Assembly (NCBI GenBank): GCA_046154545.1
Contig: JBJXGC010000050.1
Location: 1-44,812 of the forward strand
Reading direction: 5' to 3'
Length of the DNA stretch: 44,812 bases
Source of the DNA: JBJXGC01 sp046154545
GTDB taxonomy: Bacteria > Chloroflexota > Dehalococcoidia > Tepidiformales > Tepidiformaceae
Part shown: positions 9,162 to 17,415 of the stretch, one piece after another
How positions within the stretch are numbered: the first letter of the stretch is position 1
How the letters are laid out: each line of letters opens with the position of its first letter
Translations under genes and position numbers: made by a program
Notes under the pieces: model-generated
Database searches by the model: none
What the model saw: only the letters and a program-made list of their open reading frames with translations
What the model was told of the DNA's origin: nothing

Positions 9162-11428
9162 TGGCGACCATCGACAAGCCCAAGTACAAGGTCATCGGCA
9201 CCCGGCCGATCCGTCCCGACGGGGTCGAGAAGGTCACCGGACGGGCCCAGTACGGCGCTGACATCCAGCTCCCGGGCCTCATCTACGGGCGCATCCTGCG
9301 AAGCCCCCATGCCCACGCCCGGATCAAGAGCATCGACACCTCGGCGGCCGAGAAGATCCCCGGCGTGATGGGCGTCGTCACCCACAAGGACCTCCCCGCG
9401 ATGGCGGGCGGCGTCGTCGATGGTGGCGAAGGTGGGCCCGTCAACATCAAAGAGCTGTCCGAGAACGTCCTCGCCGCGGACAAAGTCCTCTACCACGGGC
9501 ATGCCGTGGCCGCCCTCTGCGCCACCAGCGCACACATCGCCGAAGAGGCCCTGGCGGCGATCAAGGTGGAGTACGAACTCCTCCCACCGGTGCTTGACGT
9601 GCGCGATGCGATGCGCGCCGACGCGCCCCTCCTGAGCGACACCCGCTTCACCAAGGAGATGGACGGCACGCTCAGCGCGAAGCCGAGCAACATCGCCAGC
9701 CATCTCAAGTTCGCCGGCGGCGACCTCGAAGCCGCCTTCGCCGCGGCCGATAAGGTCGTCGAGCACGAGTACAACACGAAGATGGTGCACCAGGGCTATA
9801 TCGAGCCCCATGCCGCCACTTCGACCTGGAACAACGACGGCACGATCACCGTCTGGACGAGCACCCAAGGCCCCTTCTCCGTCCGCGCCATGACGGCGAT
9901 GGTCCTCTGCCAGCCGGTCTCCAAGATCCGGGTCGTCCCACTCGAGATCGGCGGCGGTTTCGGCGGCAAGACCGTCATCTACTTCGAGCCGCTGGCGGCC
10001 CTCCTTTCCAAGAAAAGCGGCCGGCCAGTGAAGATCACGATGAACCGCACGGAAGTCCTGGAAGCGAGCGGCCCCACCAGCGGCGGCAGCATCCGCATCA
10101 AGATGGCCGTCAAGGGTGACCGCATCACCGCCGTCAAGGCCGACATGGCCTACGAAGCCGGCGCCTTCCCGGGCTCACCCGTCGGCGCTGGCGCGATGTG
10201 CATGCTCTCGCCCTACCAGGTCGAAAACTTCCAGATCGACGCCTACGACGTGGTCGTCAACAAGCCGAAGACCGCCGCCTACCGGGCGCCGGGCGCCCCC
10301 GTCGCGGCCTTCGCAGCCGAGACCTGTGTCGATGAGCTGGCCAAGGCGATCGGCATCGACCCCCTTGAGTTCCGGCTCAAGAACAGCTCGGTCGAAGGCT
10401 CCAAGATGGTGACCGGCGCGCCGTTCACCGTCATTGGCGCCGAGGACGCCGTGCGGGCAGCCCTCAATTCGCCCCACTACAAGTCGCCGATCGAGGGCCC
10501 GAACCGCGGCCGCGGCGTGGCCAGCGGCTTCTGGTTCAACGCGGGCCTCCAGTCCGCGGTCGTCGTCTCCGTGAACGCCGACGGCACGGTCAACCTGATC
10601 GAGGGCTCGACCGACATCGGCGGCACCCGTGCCTCGCTCGCCATGCAGCTGGCTGAGACCCTCGGCATCTCCTACGACGCCGTGAAGCCGATGGTCGCCG
10701 ACACGGACTCCGTCCCCTACAACGACGTGACCGGCGGCAGCCGCGTCACCTTCGCCTCGGGCCTCGCGGTCATCGAAGCGGGCAAGGACATCCAGCAGCA
10801 GATGATCGCCCGCGCCTCCAAGCAGCTCAACTGCCCCGACAGCGAACTCGTGTACGAGGACGGCGAGGTGCGCAACACCAAGGACGCGACCAAGCGCGCC
10901 TCGTTCGCCGAACTGGCCGGCAAGATGGGCCACCAGGGCGGCCCGATCGTCGGCAAGGGCGCCGTCTCAGCCCGCGGCGTCGGCGCGGCCTTCGCCACCC
11001 ACATCGTCGATGTCGAGGTCGATCCGGACACCGGCAAGGTCGAGATCCTGCGCTACACGGCGACGCAGGATGTCGGCACGGCCATCCACCCCTCATACGT
11101 CGAAGGCCAGATCCAGGGCGGTGTCGCCCAGGGCATTGGCTGGGCACTGAACGAGGAGTACTACTACGGCGAAGACGGCCGCCTCCAGAACGCCAGCTTC
11201 CTCGACTACCGCATGCCAACGGCGCTCGACCTCCCGATGATCGAGACGATCCTCGTGGAAGTCCCGAACCCGGGGCATCCCTACGGTGTGCGTGGCGTCG
11301 GCGAAGTGCCGATCGTCCCGCCCCTCGCCGCCATCGCCAACGCAATCGCCGACGCGACGGGACATCGCTTCACCGATCTCCCGCTTTCGCCGCGCCGGAT
11401 CGTGGAGGAACTCCACGGCCTGAAGTAG
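9161..11428 (+). CDS. Molybdopterin (MCD) catalytic subunit of a xanthine dehydrogenase-family hydroxylase
   Basis: A 755-aa catalytic subunit that carries the Mo-cytosine dinucleotide cofactor. The a/b hammerhead domain is N-terminal (RPDGVEKVTGRAQYGADI). Cofactor-binding motifs include GGGFGGKT and the active-site loop AYRAPGAP near residue 375. The family catalytic glutamate is in GVRGVGEVP (E715). The loop is neither the AYRCSFR of form I CO dehydrogenase nor AYRGAGR of form II, so calling it a CO dehydrogenase is not supported. An aromatic or N-heterocyclic substrate, or an aldehyde, is possible. An upstream frame extension to 9071 is rejected because it overlaps the 2Fe-2S gene. Confidence 0.95.
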   Translation: MATIDKPKYKVIGTRPIRPDGVEKVTGRAQYGADIQLPGLIYGRILRSPHAHARIKSIDTSAAEKIPGVMGVVTHKDLPAMAGGVVDGGEGGPVNIKELSENVLAADKVLYHGHAVAALCATSAHIAEEALAAIKVEYELLPPVLDVRDAMRADAPLLSDTRFTKEMDGTLSAKPSNIASHLKFAGGDLEAAFAAADKVVEHEYNTKMVHQGYIEPHAATSTWNNDGTITVWTSTQGPFSVRAMTAMVLCQPVSKIRVVPLEIGGGFGGKTVIYFEPLAALLSKKSGRPVKITMNRTEVLEASGPTSGGSIRIKMAVKGDRITAVKADMAYEAGAFPGSPVGAGAMCMLSPYQVENFQIDAYDVVVNKPKTAAYRAPGAPVAAFAAETCVDELAKAIGIDPLEFRLKNSSVEGSKMVTGAPFTVIGAEDAVRAALNSPHYKSPIEGPNRGRGVASGFWFNAGLQSAVVVSVNADGTVNLIEGSTDIGGTRASLAMQLAETLGISYDAVKPMVADTDSVPYNDVTGGSRVTFASGLAVIEAGKDIQQQMIARASKQLNCPDSELVYEDGEVRNTKDATKRASFAELAGKMGHQGGPIVGKGAVSARGVGAAFATHIVDVEVDPDTGKVEILRYTATQDVGTAIHPSYVEGQIQGGVAQGIGWALNEEYYYGEDGRLQNASFLDYRMPTALDLPMIETILVEVPNPGHPYGVRGVGEVPIVPPLAAIANAIADATGHRFTDLPLSPRRIVEELHGLK

Positions 11429-11437
11429 GATTGCTGC

Positions 11438-11614
11438 ATGGCAGTCACGTTTGTCGAAGGTCGGCTTCGCGGCTCAAGCGGCCGCGAGGCCGGCCTTCGC
11501 TTTCTTGTCGATAGCGGCGCGGTCTATTCGCTGGTCCCCGCGCTCGAGGAGCTGGACCTCGTCCTGAACCCCCTCACCCGCTCGCTCCACCCGGCGAGCA
11601 TGCTGATGGCTTGA
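11438..11614 (+). pseudogene. Internally deleted retropepsin-like aspartyl protease (58 codons)
   Basis: The short frame starts with an aspartyl-protease N-terminus, LRFLVDSGAVYSLVP, in which DSG stands for the catalytic DTG. It then jumps straight to the family C-terminus, LDLVLNPLTRSLHPA. Complete clan-AA proteins of this kind have about 60 more residues between the two, with the flap and beta strands. An in-frame internal deletion is the simplest explanation. The stop overlaps the next ATG (TGATG), so it still sits in the operon and may be translated. It could instead be a minimal half-domain, but the missing flap argues against activity. Confidence 0.65.
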
Positions 11615-12345
11615 TGGCGATCGTCCACATCCCAACGACGTTTCGCGCCCTCTGCGCCGGCCTTGCCCGGGTGGAACTGCCGGCGGCGACGCTTGACGAG
11701 CTCCTCAGGGCGCTGGACGAGCGCTGCCCGGGCTTCTACAGCCGCGTGGTGGAAGCCGGCCGCGTGCGCCCCGAACTCGCCGTGGCGATCGACGGCGAGG
11801 CGATGAGCTACCCGCTTCATGAACCCCTGCGCCCAAACAGCGACGTCACCCTCGTCCCCGCGATTGGTGGTGGCGCCGAACCCACGCGGGTGGTCCGCGC
11901 CGACCGGGCTGGGCGCGACGGACGCATCTCCGCGGGCTGCACGGCCTTCGTCCGCGATGGCGCCGGACGCCTCCTCCTCACCCGCAGAGCCGACAACGGC
12001 CACTGGTGCATGCCCGGTGGAGGAGTGGACCCGGGCGAAAGCGTCGAAGAGACCTGTTTGCGAGAGCTGGAGGAGGAGACCGGCCTGACCGGCCGCGTCC
12101 TCCGTCTCACCGGCGTCTACTCCGACCCGGACCGCCTCGTCATCTACCCCGACGGCAACCGGGTGCAGGTGGTCGCCCTCTGCTTCGAGGTCGAGGTCAC
12201 GGGTGGCGAACTCCGCCTGACGGACGAGACCACCGCCTTCGGCTACTTCCACCCGGAAGACTGGCGGACGCTTGACCTGCTCGACGGGCAGGCGCTGCGC
12301 ATGGAAGACGCCCTCCGCGGCCACGCCGGGCCGATGATCCGGTAG
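11614..12345 (+). CDS. MoaD/ThiS ubiquitin-fold domain fused to a NUDIX hydrolase
   Basis: The 243-aa protein starts with a ~87-residue beta-grasp domain of MoaD/ThiS type: IHIPTTF-like opening, LDELLRALDERCPG, DVTLVPAIGGG. Free MoaD proteins end in GG for thiocarboxylation or adenylation; here GGG (85-87) is followed directly by a NUDIX domain. The NUDIX box is complete: G136(x5)E142(x7)R150-E-L-E-E-E-T-G-L. It likely hydrolyses a nucleoside diphosphate compound. The gene overlaps the stop of the preceding protease remnant and lies behind a molybdenum hydroxylase operon. Sulfur transfer would need processing after the GG. Function of the fusion is unknown. Confidence 0.88.
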   Translation: MAIVHIPTTFRALCAGLARVELPAATLDELLRALDERCPGFYSRVVEAGRVRPELAVAIDGEAMSYPLHEPLRPNSDVTLVPAIGGGAEPTRVVRADRAGRDGRISAGCTAFVRDGAGRLLLTRRADNGHWCMPGGGVDPGESVEETCLRELEEETGLTGRVLRLTGVYSDPDRLVIYPDGNRVQVVALCFEVEVTGGELRLTDETTAFGYFHPEDWRTLDLLDGQALRMEDALRGHAGPMIR

Positions 12346-12370
12346 GGGCCAGCCGGGTGAACCCGCCTCG

Positions 12371-12399
12371 TTGCCGCTGAGGGCACCCGCGCGTAGGTT
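12371..12399 (+). promoter_or_regulatory. Probable sigma70-type promoter giving a leaderless mRNA
   Basis: TTGCCG at 12371-12376 and TAGGTT at 12394-12399 are separated by 17 bp. The ATG of the next gene follows after 7 nt, so transcription would begin at or next to the start codon. No Shine-Dalgarno sequence is present. Confidence 0.6.
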
Positions 12400-12406
12400 C
12401 GTCCAG

Positions 12407-13426
12407 ATGAAGTGGGCGGCGACCGGGTTTCTCCTCCTCCTCGTCGCCGCCGGGGCGTGGGGATACTCGGCCTACCGGGAAAGCACCCTGGACGCCGTGT
12501 TCAAGCGCGATCGCCTGGCCAACAGCGGCTCCCTGGTCGTGACCTTCGAAGGCGAAGGCCAGTTCGAGGGCTACCGCTACACCCGCCTCGGCGACGGCAA
12601 GTGGATCTGGGAGCGCACGCTGCGCCCCACAGCGGGCGAGGCCCAGCCCGGCGACACCATGCTCTGGAACGGCAAGGAGTACTTGCTCCAGCTCGGCCCC
12701 GGCTGCTTCGCCAGCCTCGCCAGCGTGCGGCCGCCGCTGATCCCGGGCGTAACTACCGCGAAACGCCTCAAAGAGATGGACCTCAAGCACCTGATCCCCG
12801 GCCCCGACTACCAGTACGAGGTCGAACCGGGCGACGCCGCCAGTCCAGCGCCACTGGAGCCGGTCAGCCCCGTCACCATCACCGAAGACCTGCGTGGCGT
12901 GGACCACGGCGAGTACCGGGCGGCCACCAGCGGCAGGTCGATCGCCCTTTCCTACGGGACCTATCGCATCGTCCGGGCCACGCCGGCCGAGGTGAAGGCG
13001 GCTGAGGGCCGGATCTCCGAAGCCCGCGCGTCCGAGGTCGCGCGGCTGGAGATGCGCGTGCGCGCACTCAGCGCCCAGTTTGGCGGGGTTACCGGTCCCT
13101 ACCCGCTCCTCGTGGCCGGGGCCTGCCCGGGCACGCCCGCGCAGCTTTACCCCGCGAGCCGCGGCGGCCAGCGCCCGGGCGCCCGTTGGCGGCCGCCCGA
13201 CCTGCCGCTCATATCGGGACAGCCAGGCGTCGTCGCCGCCGCCCGGGCGATCCCGGCCGTGCTGCTCCCGGCGCCCTATGACGTCGTCATCGCGCGAGCA
13301 AACGCCGAGACGCCAGCCGACACGCCGGTCAAACGCGGCCAGGTCCTGGTCGTCAAAGGACCAGGGACGACCTTCCTCGCGATCTCGATCGACTCCTGCG
13401 AGCCGGCAAGCTTTTTCCCCTGCTGA
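12407..13426 (+). CDS. Secreted or membrane-anchored hypothetical protein
   Basis: A 339-aa protein with an N-terminal signal anchor (ATGFLLLLVAAGAWGYSAY) and the rest outside the cytoplasm. The N-terminal 200 residues look like the LolA-like/lipoprotein-sensing folds used for substrate binding (SLVVTFEGEGQFEGYRYTRL, WERTLRP), but the similarity is weak. The C-terminus ends in CEPASFFPC with two Cys that could form a disulfide. No catalytic motif is visible. ATG at 12407 is chosen for the promoter spacing and signal sequence. I do not recognise the family. Confidence 0.75.
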   Translation: MKWAATGFLLLLVAAGAWGYSAYRESTLDAVFKRDRLANSGSLVVTFEGEGQFEGYRYTRLGDGKWIWERTLRPTAGEAQPGDTMLWNGKEYLLQLGPGCFASLASVRPPLIPGVTTAKRLKEMDLKHLIPGPDYQYEVEPGDAASPAPLEPVSPVTITEDLRGVDHGEYRAATSGRSIALSYGTYRIVRATPAEVKAAEGRISEARASEVARLEMRVRALSAQFGGVTGPYPLLVAGACPGTPAQLYPASRGGQRPGARWRPPDLPLISGQPGVVAAARAIPAVLLPAPYDVVIARANAETPADTPVKRGQVLVVKGPGTTFLAISIDSCEPASFFPC

Positions 13427-13466
13427 ACCGGTCAAGCGCACGGTACAATACCGATGGGAGAGCACC

Positions 13467-14132
13467 ATGACGACCGCCGCCCGCTCGCTCGCCGGAGTCG
13501 GCCCTCAGCGGCCGCCCGTGCCGCCACTTGAGTCGGGAGACCGGCTCACTGCGCCGGAGTTCGAGCGGCGCTACCTGCTCCACCCCGAAATCCGGCGGGC
13601 CGAGCTGATTGAAGGAGTCGTCTACATCGGGACGCCCGAGGTACGCCACACCGTCGGCGCGGCGCAGCAGCTTGCATCGGGCTGGCTGGGCACCTACCAG
13701 GCAGCGCATCCTGACGTCAACGGTGGCGACGGCTCAACCACCCGCCTCGACAGCGAGAACGACGTCCAGCCGGACTCGTTCCTGCGCTATCGCGTCGGCA
13801 GCTCACGAATCACCGAGGACGACTACATCGAGGGTGCACCCGAGCTGGTGTTTGAGGTGGCGGCGAGCAGCGCCGCCGTCGATCTCGGCCCGAAGCTGCG
13901 CGCCTACCGGCGCAACGGCGTCCAGGAGTACATCGTCTGGCAGCTCTACGAGAACCGGTTGAGCTGGTTCTCGCTCGAAGACGGCGAGTACGTCGAACTG
14001 CAGCCCGACGCCCGGGGGGTCATCTCGAGCAAGGTCTTCCCCGGGCTGCGCCTCGCCGTCCAGAAGCTGCTCGACCGGGACATCGCCGGCGTCCTCGCCG
14101 AGCAGAACCGGAAGACGCGCAAGGCTCGCTGA
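13467..14132 (+). CDS. Uma2 family restriction-endonuclease-fold protein
   Basis: A 221-aa DUF820/Uma2 protein with a PD-(D/E)XK nuclease-like fold. Features are LTAPEFERRYLL, RAELIEGVVY, DVQPDSFL (the D of the motif), PELVFEVAASS with the conserved E, and YRRNGVQEYIVW. These genes are abundant in Cyanobacteria and Chloroflexota and often occur singly. Their role is unproven. A GGGAG site 7 nt before the ATG supports the start, and a TACAAT box at 13444-13449 is a possible -10. Confidence 0.92.
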   Translation: MTTAARSLAGVGPQRPPVPPLESGDRLTAPEFERRYLLHPEIRRAELIEGVVYIGTPEVRHTVGAAQQLASGWLGTYQAAHPDVNGGDGSTTRLDSENDVQPDSFLRYRVGSSRITEDDYIEGAPELVFEVAASSAAVDLGPKLRAYRRNGVQEYIVWQLYENRLSWFSLEDGEYVELQPDARGVISSKVFPGLRLAVQKLLDRDIAGVLAEQNRKTRKAR

Positions 14133-14138
14133 GCCGCC

Positions 14139-15320
14139 TCATCCGCGCGGCAGCCCGAGGCCCCGGGTGGCGATGATGTTGCGCTGGATTTCGCTCGTGC
14201 CGGCCGCAATCGTGGCCGGGACCGTCGTCATGTAGTCCATCGCCGCCCGGATCTTATGGTCAGCTTCGAGGCCCGTCGCCCGGCGGCGTTGGGCGTTCAT
14301 GCCACTCACGTGCATCTCCGTGTAGGCCATCCGCTGGGAAAGCTCCGACCCGTACATCTTGTTCATCGACGCTTCCATGTTCGGCACACCACCCCGCGCC
14401 TGGATGGAGACGACCACGAACGAGAGCAGCTCGCAGACCGCAGTCTCCACCGCGCGATCCACCACTTCGAGACGATAGGCCGCCGGGACGGGGGCGCCTG
14501 AGCTTGCCCGCTCGTTCACATAGCGGGAGAGCCGGGTCACCTGGCGCTTCAGGTTCACCGCCCGGGCGATGTTGGAGCGTTCGAAGTCGAGCGTTGTCGT
14601 GCCGACGTACCAGCCCCGGTTCTCCTCGCCGATGCGGTTCCGGGCCGGGACGCGCACGTCTTCGAAAAAGACTTCGTTGAAGATGTGCTCATTGGCGAGG
14701 TTGATCAGCGGCCGCACGGTCACGCCCGGCGACTTCATGTCGAGCAGCAGATAGCTGATCCCGCGGTGCTTGGGCGCGTCAGGGTCTGTGCGGGTGAGGA
14801 CGAACATCCAGTCGGCCCGGTGCGCCCCCGAGGTCCAGATCTTCTGGCCGTTGATGACGTAGTCGTCGCCGTCTTTCACGGCCCGGGTCTGGAGGCTGGC
14901 GAGGTCCGAGCCCGAACCGGGTTCGCTGAAGCCCTGGCACCAGGCGACCTCGCCCCGGAGCATCGGCGGCAGGTGCTCCGCCTTCTGCTCCTCCGTGCCG
15001 TGGAGCATGATCGTCGGCCCCACCAGGTTCAGCATCTGGCGGCTCGTCGGCGCCCCGACCTTCGTCAGCTCTTCGCTGAGGACGAACTGTTCGAGCACCG
15101 ACATGTCGGCGCCGCCGTACTTCTTCGGCCAGGCCGGCGCCAGCCAGCCGTTCTCACCCAGGCGGTCCAACCACGACTGGGTGCGCTGGCGGTACTCCTC
15201 GCTCAGCATCGAGGCTTCGGTCAGCTCTTCTTCGGCAGTTGGCCGCGGCCAGTGCTGGCCGACGAACGCTTTAACCGTCGAGCGCCAGCTGGCGAGTTCC
15301 GGGGTGTCGGTGAAACGCAT
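14139..15320 (-). CDS. Acyl-CoA dehydrogenase family protein
   Basis: A 393-aa FAD flavoenzyme that introduces a trans-2,3 double bond into acyl-CoA. Family regions are WLAPAWPKKYGG, WCQGFSEPGSGSDLAS, INGQKIWTSGAH and AGTSEIQRNIIATRGLGLPRG. The residue that is Glu in short-chain members (YEGT) is Ala here (AAGT), so the catalytic base must be elsewhere, as in several long-chain, CaiA-like or steroid-side-chain dehydrogenases. The ATG at 15320 has GGAGG 8 nt upstream. A longer frame to 15386 lacks support. Confidence 0.93.
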   Translation of the reverse strand: MRFTDTPELASWRSTVKAFVGQHWPRPTAEEELTEASMLSEEYRQRTQSWLDRLGENGWLAPAWPKKYGGADMSVLEQFVLSEELTKVGAPTSRQMLNLVGPTIMLHGTEEQKAEHLPPMLRGEVAWCQGFSEPGSGSDLASLQTRAVKDGDDYVINGQKIWTSGAHRADWMFVLTRTDPDAPKHRGISYLLLDMKSPGVTVRPLINLANEHIFNEVFFEDVRVPARNRIGEENRGWYVGTTTLDFERSNIARAVNLKRQVTRLSRYVNERASSGAPVPAAYRLEVVDRAVETAVCELLSFVVVSIQARGGVPNMEASMNKMYGSELSQRMAYTEMHVSGMNAQRRRATGLEADHKIRAAMDYMTTVPATIAAGTSEIQRNIIATRGLGLPRG

Positions 15321-15401
15321 GGCGACGGCCTCCGCGCGGTCTGGTTTCGTGTGGCCGGATTCTACAGGCGAGCGCCGCGCTGTCACAGGCGCCCCAGACC
15401 T

Positions 15402-15995
15402 TCAAGACTTGAACAGGTGCTCCCGGTAGTAGCGCAGCTCGGCGACTGACGCACGGACATCGTCCAGGGCACGGTGTGCTTCAGGCTTGTCGAACTTCGG
15501 GAGGGCCGGGGCCCAGCGGCGGGCCAGCTCTTTGAGCGTCGAGACATCGATGTTTCGGTAATGGAAGAACGCCTCGAGAGTGGGCATATGCCGGCGCAGG
15601 AAGGCCCGGTCCTGGTGGACGCTGTTGCCGCAGAGCGGCACTGCGCCGTCCTTCGCGTGCTGGCGGAGAAAGGCCAGGAGCTGTTGCTCCGCCTCCGCCG
15701 TGGTCAGCCGGGAGGCGCGGCAGGCCGCTGTCAGGCCCGACTTACCGTGCTGCGACACACACCAGGCGTTCATCCCGTCGAGGACGTTGTCCGGCTGATG
15801 GATGACCAGCGTCTCCGACGCAGCGACCTCGACGAGGTCGATGCCGGTGACAACGACCACTGCTTCGAGGATGACGTCGGACTCCGGTTCGAGCCCCGTC
15901 ATCTCGAGGTCGATCCACGTAAGCACGGGTGGGACGGGCTGCTCAGTGCTTGTCATCGGTCGATTGTCCACCGCGGGAGCCAACGAGTCATTCAT
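15402..15995 (-). CDS. orn: Oligoribonuclease (DEDDh 3'-5' exoribonuclease)
   Basis: Orn digests 2-5 nt RNAs and linear diguanylates to mononucleotides. DEDDh residues are all visible: WIDLEMTGL (D, E), CGNSVHQDRAFL (D) and HRALDDVRAS (H, D). Length is about 197 aa, slightly longer than E. coli Orn because of an N-terminal tail. ATG at 15995 has AGGG just upstream; ATG at 15956 is an alternative. Confidence 0.97.
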   Translation of the reverse strand: MNDSLAPAVDNRPMTSTEQPVPPVLTWIDLEMTGLEPESDVILEAVVVVTGIDLVEVAASETLVIHQPDNVLDGMNAWCVSQHGKSGLTAACRASRLTTAEAEQQLLAFLRQHAKDGAVPLCGNSVHQDRAFLRRHMPTLEAFFHYRNIDVSTLKELARRWAPALPKFDKPEAHRALDDVRASVAELRYYREHLFKS

Positions 15996-16076
15996 TTGCC
16001 CTATGGTTCACTCAACCCCTATCTTTCGCTGCCAATCCGGGCCGGTGGCGAGCTGTGATAGGTTGGGAGCGGCGAC

Positions 16077-16427
16077 GTGGACGTCGAACTCGGAAGAGCG
16101 CTGGTGCGAGCGATCGAAGCGAATGGCTTCGACCTGACCGTCCAGTACGGAACGGGGGACGAGATGCGGAGATGCGTAGCGTTGTTGGATGACCCTGAAT
16201 TCGACGGGACGCTCGACGCGGAGATGCGGCGAGGACTTCTCGAGAACTTCAGGGCCGTCGTGGTTGGGACAATGGCCACTGGCTTGCGAAGCTCCATCCT
16301 CGCCGTGTCCAAACGCCCGCGGTGGCGATATCTGGGCCAGGCCTCGCCCGCAGCCGCTGCTGGCTTCGCGGCGGCCTTACGAATGGCGAAGCTGCCGGTC
16401 CCGGCAGCCCTGGGGGAGAACAACTGA
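16077..16427 (+). CDS. Conserved hypothetical, 116 aa
   Basis: Begins with GTG preceded by GGGAGC. The sequence is mixed alpha/beta (MDVELGRALVRAIEANGFDL), rich in charged and hydrophobic residues, with a C-terminal Ala-rich helix. No recognised motif. Its stop overlaps the next ATG (TGATG), so the two are likely one transcription unit. Read as coding because it is a long frame with codon use similar to the neighbours. Confidence 0.6.
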   Translation: MDVELGRALVRAIEANGFDLTVQYGTGDEMRRCVALLDDPEFDGTLDAEMRRGLLENFRAVVVGTMATGLRSSILAVSKRPRWRYLGQASPAAAAGFAAALRMAKLPVPAALGENN

Positions 16428-16876
16428 TGCGACCGGAGTTGATTTCGATGGCAAAGACCGCCGAGGCGGCCCTGGACGAACTGCTGGCGGCGTGGCCTTC
16501 GCAGGTCGATCAGCAGGGCTCGTGGTTGAGCATGGTTGGCACGGCGCCCACACGGGGCCCGCTCAGGCGAGGCAACCGTGACACAGATACCGCTCCCACT
16601 CAGGCCATCTTCGCGGTGCTCGACGAGTCGTTCCCGGCGGACTACGCCACCCATAGGGCGGTACTGCGTAAGGCTAAGGGCGGATGGCGCCTGTGTTCAC
16701 TGAAGGCGATATGTGGGAGCTGCCTCGGCGAGGGGATGCTGCCGCACGAAGGCACAATCTGCGACGTCTGCGGAGGCGAAGGTTGGGGCGTTGCCGCGCC
16801 CCAGCGTGGCCGAACGCCCCGCACGCCGTCCCCACCCGCCGCTGAAGGGATGTCTGAGCGCGTACCGGTCGGCTGA
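16427..16876 (+). CDS. Hypothetical protein with a DnaJ-like double CxxCxGxG zinc motif
   Basis: A 149-aa protein overlapping the previous gene by one base. The C-terminal half carries two CxxCxGxG motifs: CGSCLGEG and CDVCGGEG, spaced 18 residues apart from first Cys to first Cys, as in the zinc-finger region of DnaJ. No J domain or glycine-rich linker is present. The tail after the motifs is Pro/Arg-rich. It probably binds one zinc; its partner is unknown. Confidence 0.65.
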   Translation: MRPELISMAKTAEAALDELLAAWPSQVDQQGSWLSMVGTAPTRGPLRRGNRDTDTAPTQAIFAVLDESFPADYATHRAVLRKAKGGWRLCSLKAICGSCLGEGMLPHEGTICDVCGGEGWGVAAPQRGRTPRTPSPPAAEGMSERVPVG

Positions 16877-16986
16877 AGCACTCCCAACAGCGCGCTTCTG
16901 TCCGCGCGAGAACCTTCGCGGGCCGGCCAGCACCTGTTCCGGGGTACGAACGGGGACGGACGGGACTCTGCGGCGCCGGTCGTTCG

Positions 16987-17382
16987 CTATGAGAGGCTGT
17001 CGCCAATTGCCTCGGCGACGCCGCCGATGACGGCCCCGGCGATGTCCCCCACCGCGCCGCCAACGGAACCCGCGACATCAAGCGCACCCGAAGCGACGCT
17101 CCCCACGTCGATGGCACCGGCCACATCCGCGGCCGTGGAGGCCGCGTTCCCGGCGATATCCACGGCGGACTGCACTCCGCTGGCGGCCAGCTCGCCGCCC
17201 CGCATGGCGGCCCCACGGAACAGGCCGAGCGCACCCTTAGCCACGTCGAGTCCGCCGGAAAGGACCGCCGACGCGAGGTCGGTCGTGCCTTCCACGGGAC
17301 TCATTACGGCCAGGGTGTCGGCTCTCTTCCCCTCGCCGGCCAGCCGCCGCCTGGCTTGCTCAGCTTCTTCTTCCGGTGACAT
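16987..17382 (-). CDS. Glycine/alanine-rich low-complexity protein, 131 aa
   Basis: Charged at the N-terminus (MSPEEEAEQARRRLAGEGKR), then about 90 residues made almost only of Gly, Ala, Val, Ser, Asp and Ile, with repeating short helices such as AADVAGA and DVAGSVGGAVGDIAGAV. No Cys and no signal peptide. AAGGAG lies 7 nt before the ATG at 17382 and would sit only 1 nt from the ATG at 17388, so the second ATG is chosen. It converges with the preceding plus-strand genes. The family is not recognised. Confidence 0.6.
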   Translation of the reverse strand: MSPEEEAEQARRRLAGEGKRADTLAVMSPVEGTTDLASAVLSGGLDVAKGALGLFRGAAMRGGELAASGVQSAVDIAGNAASTAADVAGAIDVGSVASGALDVAGSVGGAVGDIAGAVIGGVAEAIGDSLS

Positions 17383-17415
17383 TGGCATACTCCTTGAACT
17401 CGGGTCCGGGGCCGT

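Noticed and set aside
9161..11428. Naming the large subunit coxL (CO dehydrogenase)
   Set aside because: The active-site loop lacks the Cys/Ser-Phe-Arg motif.
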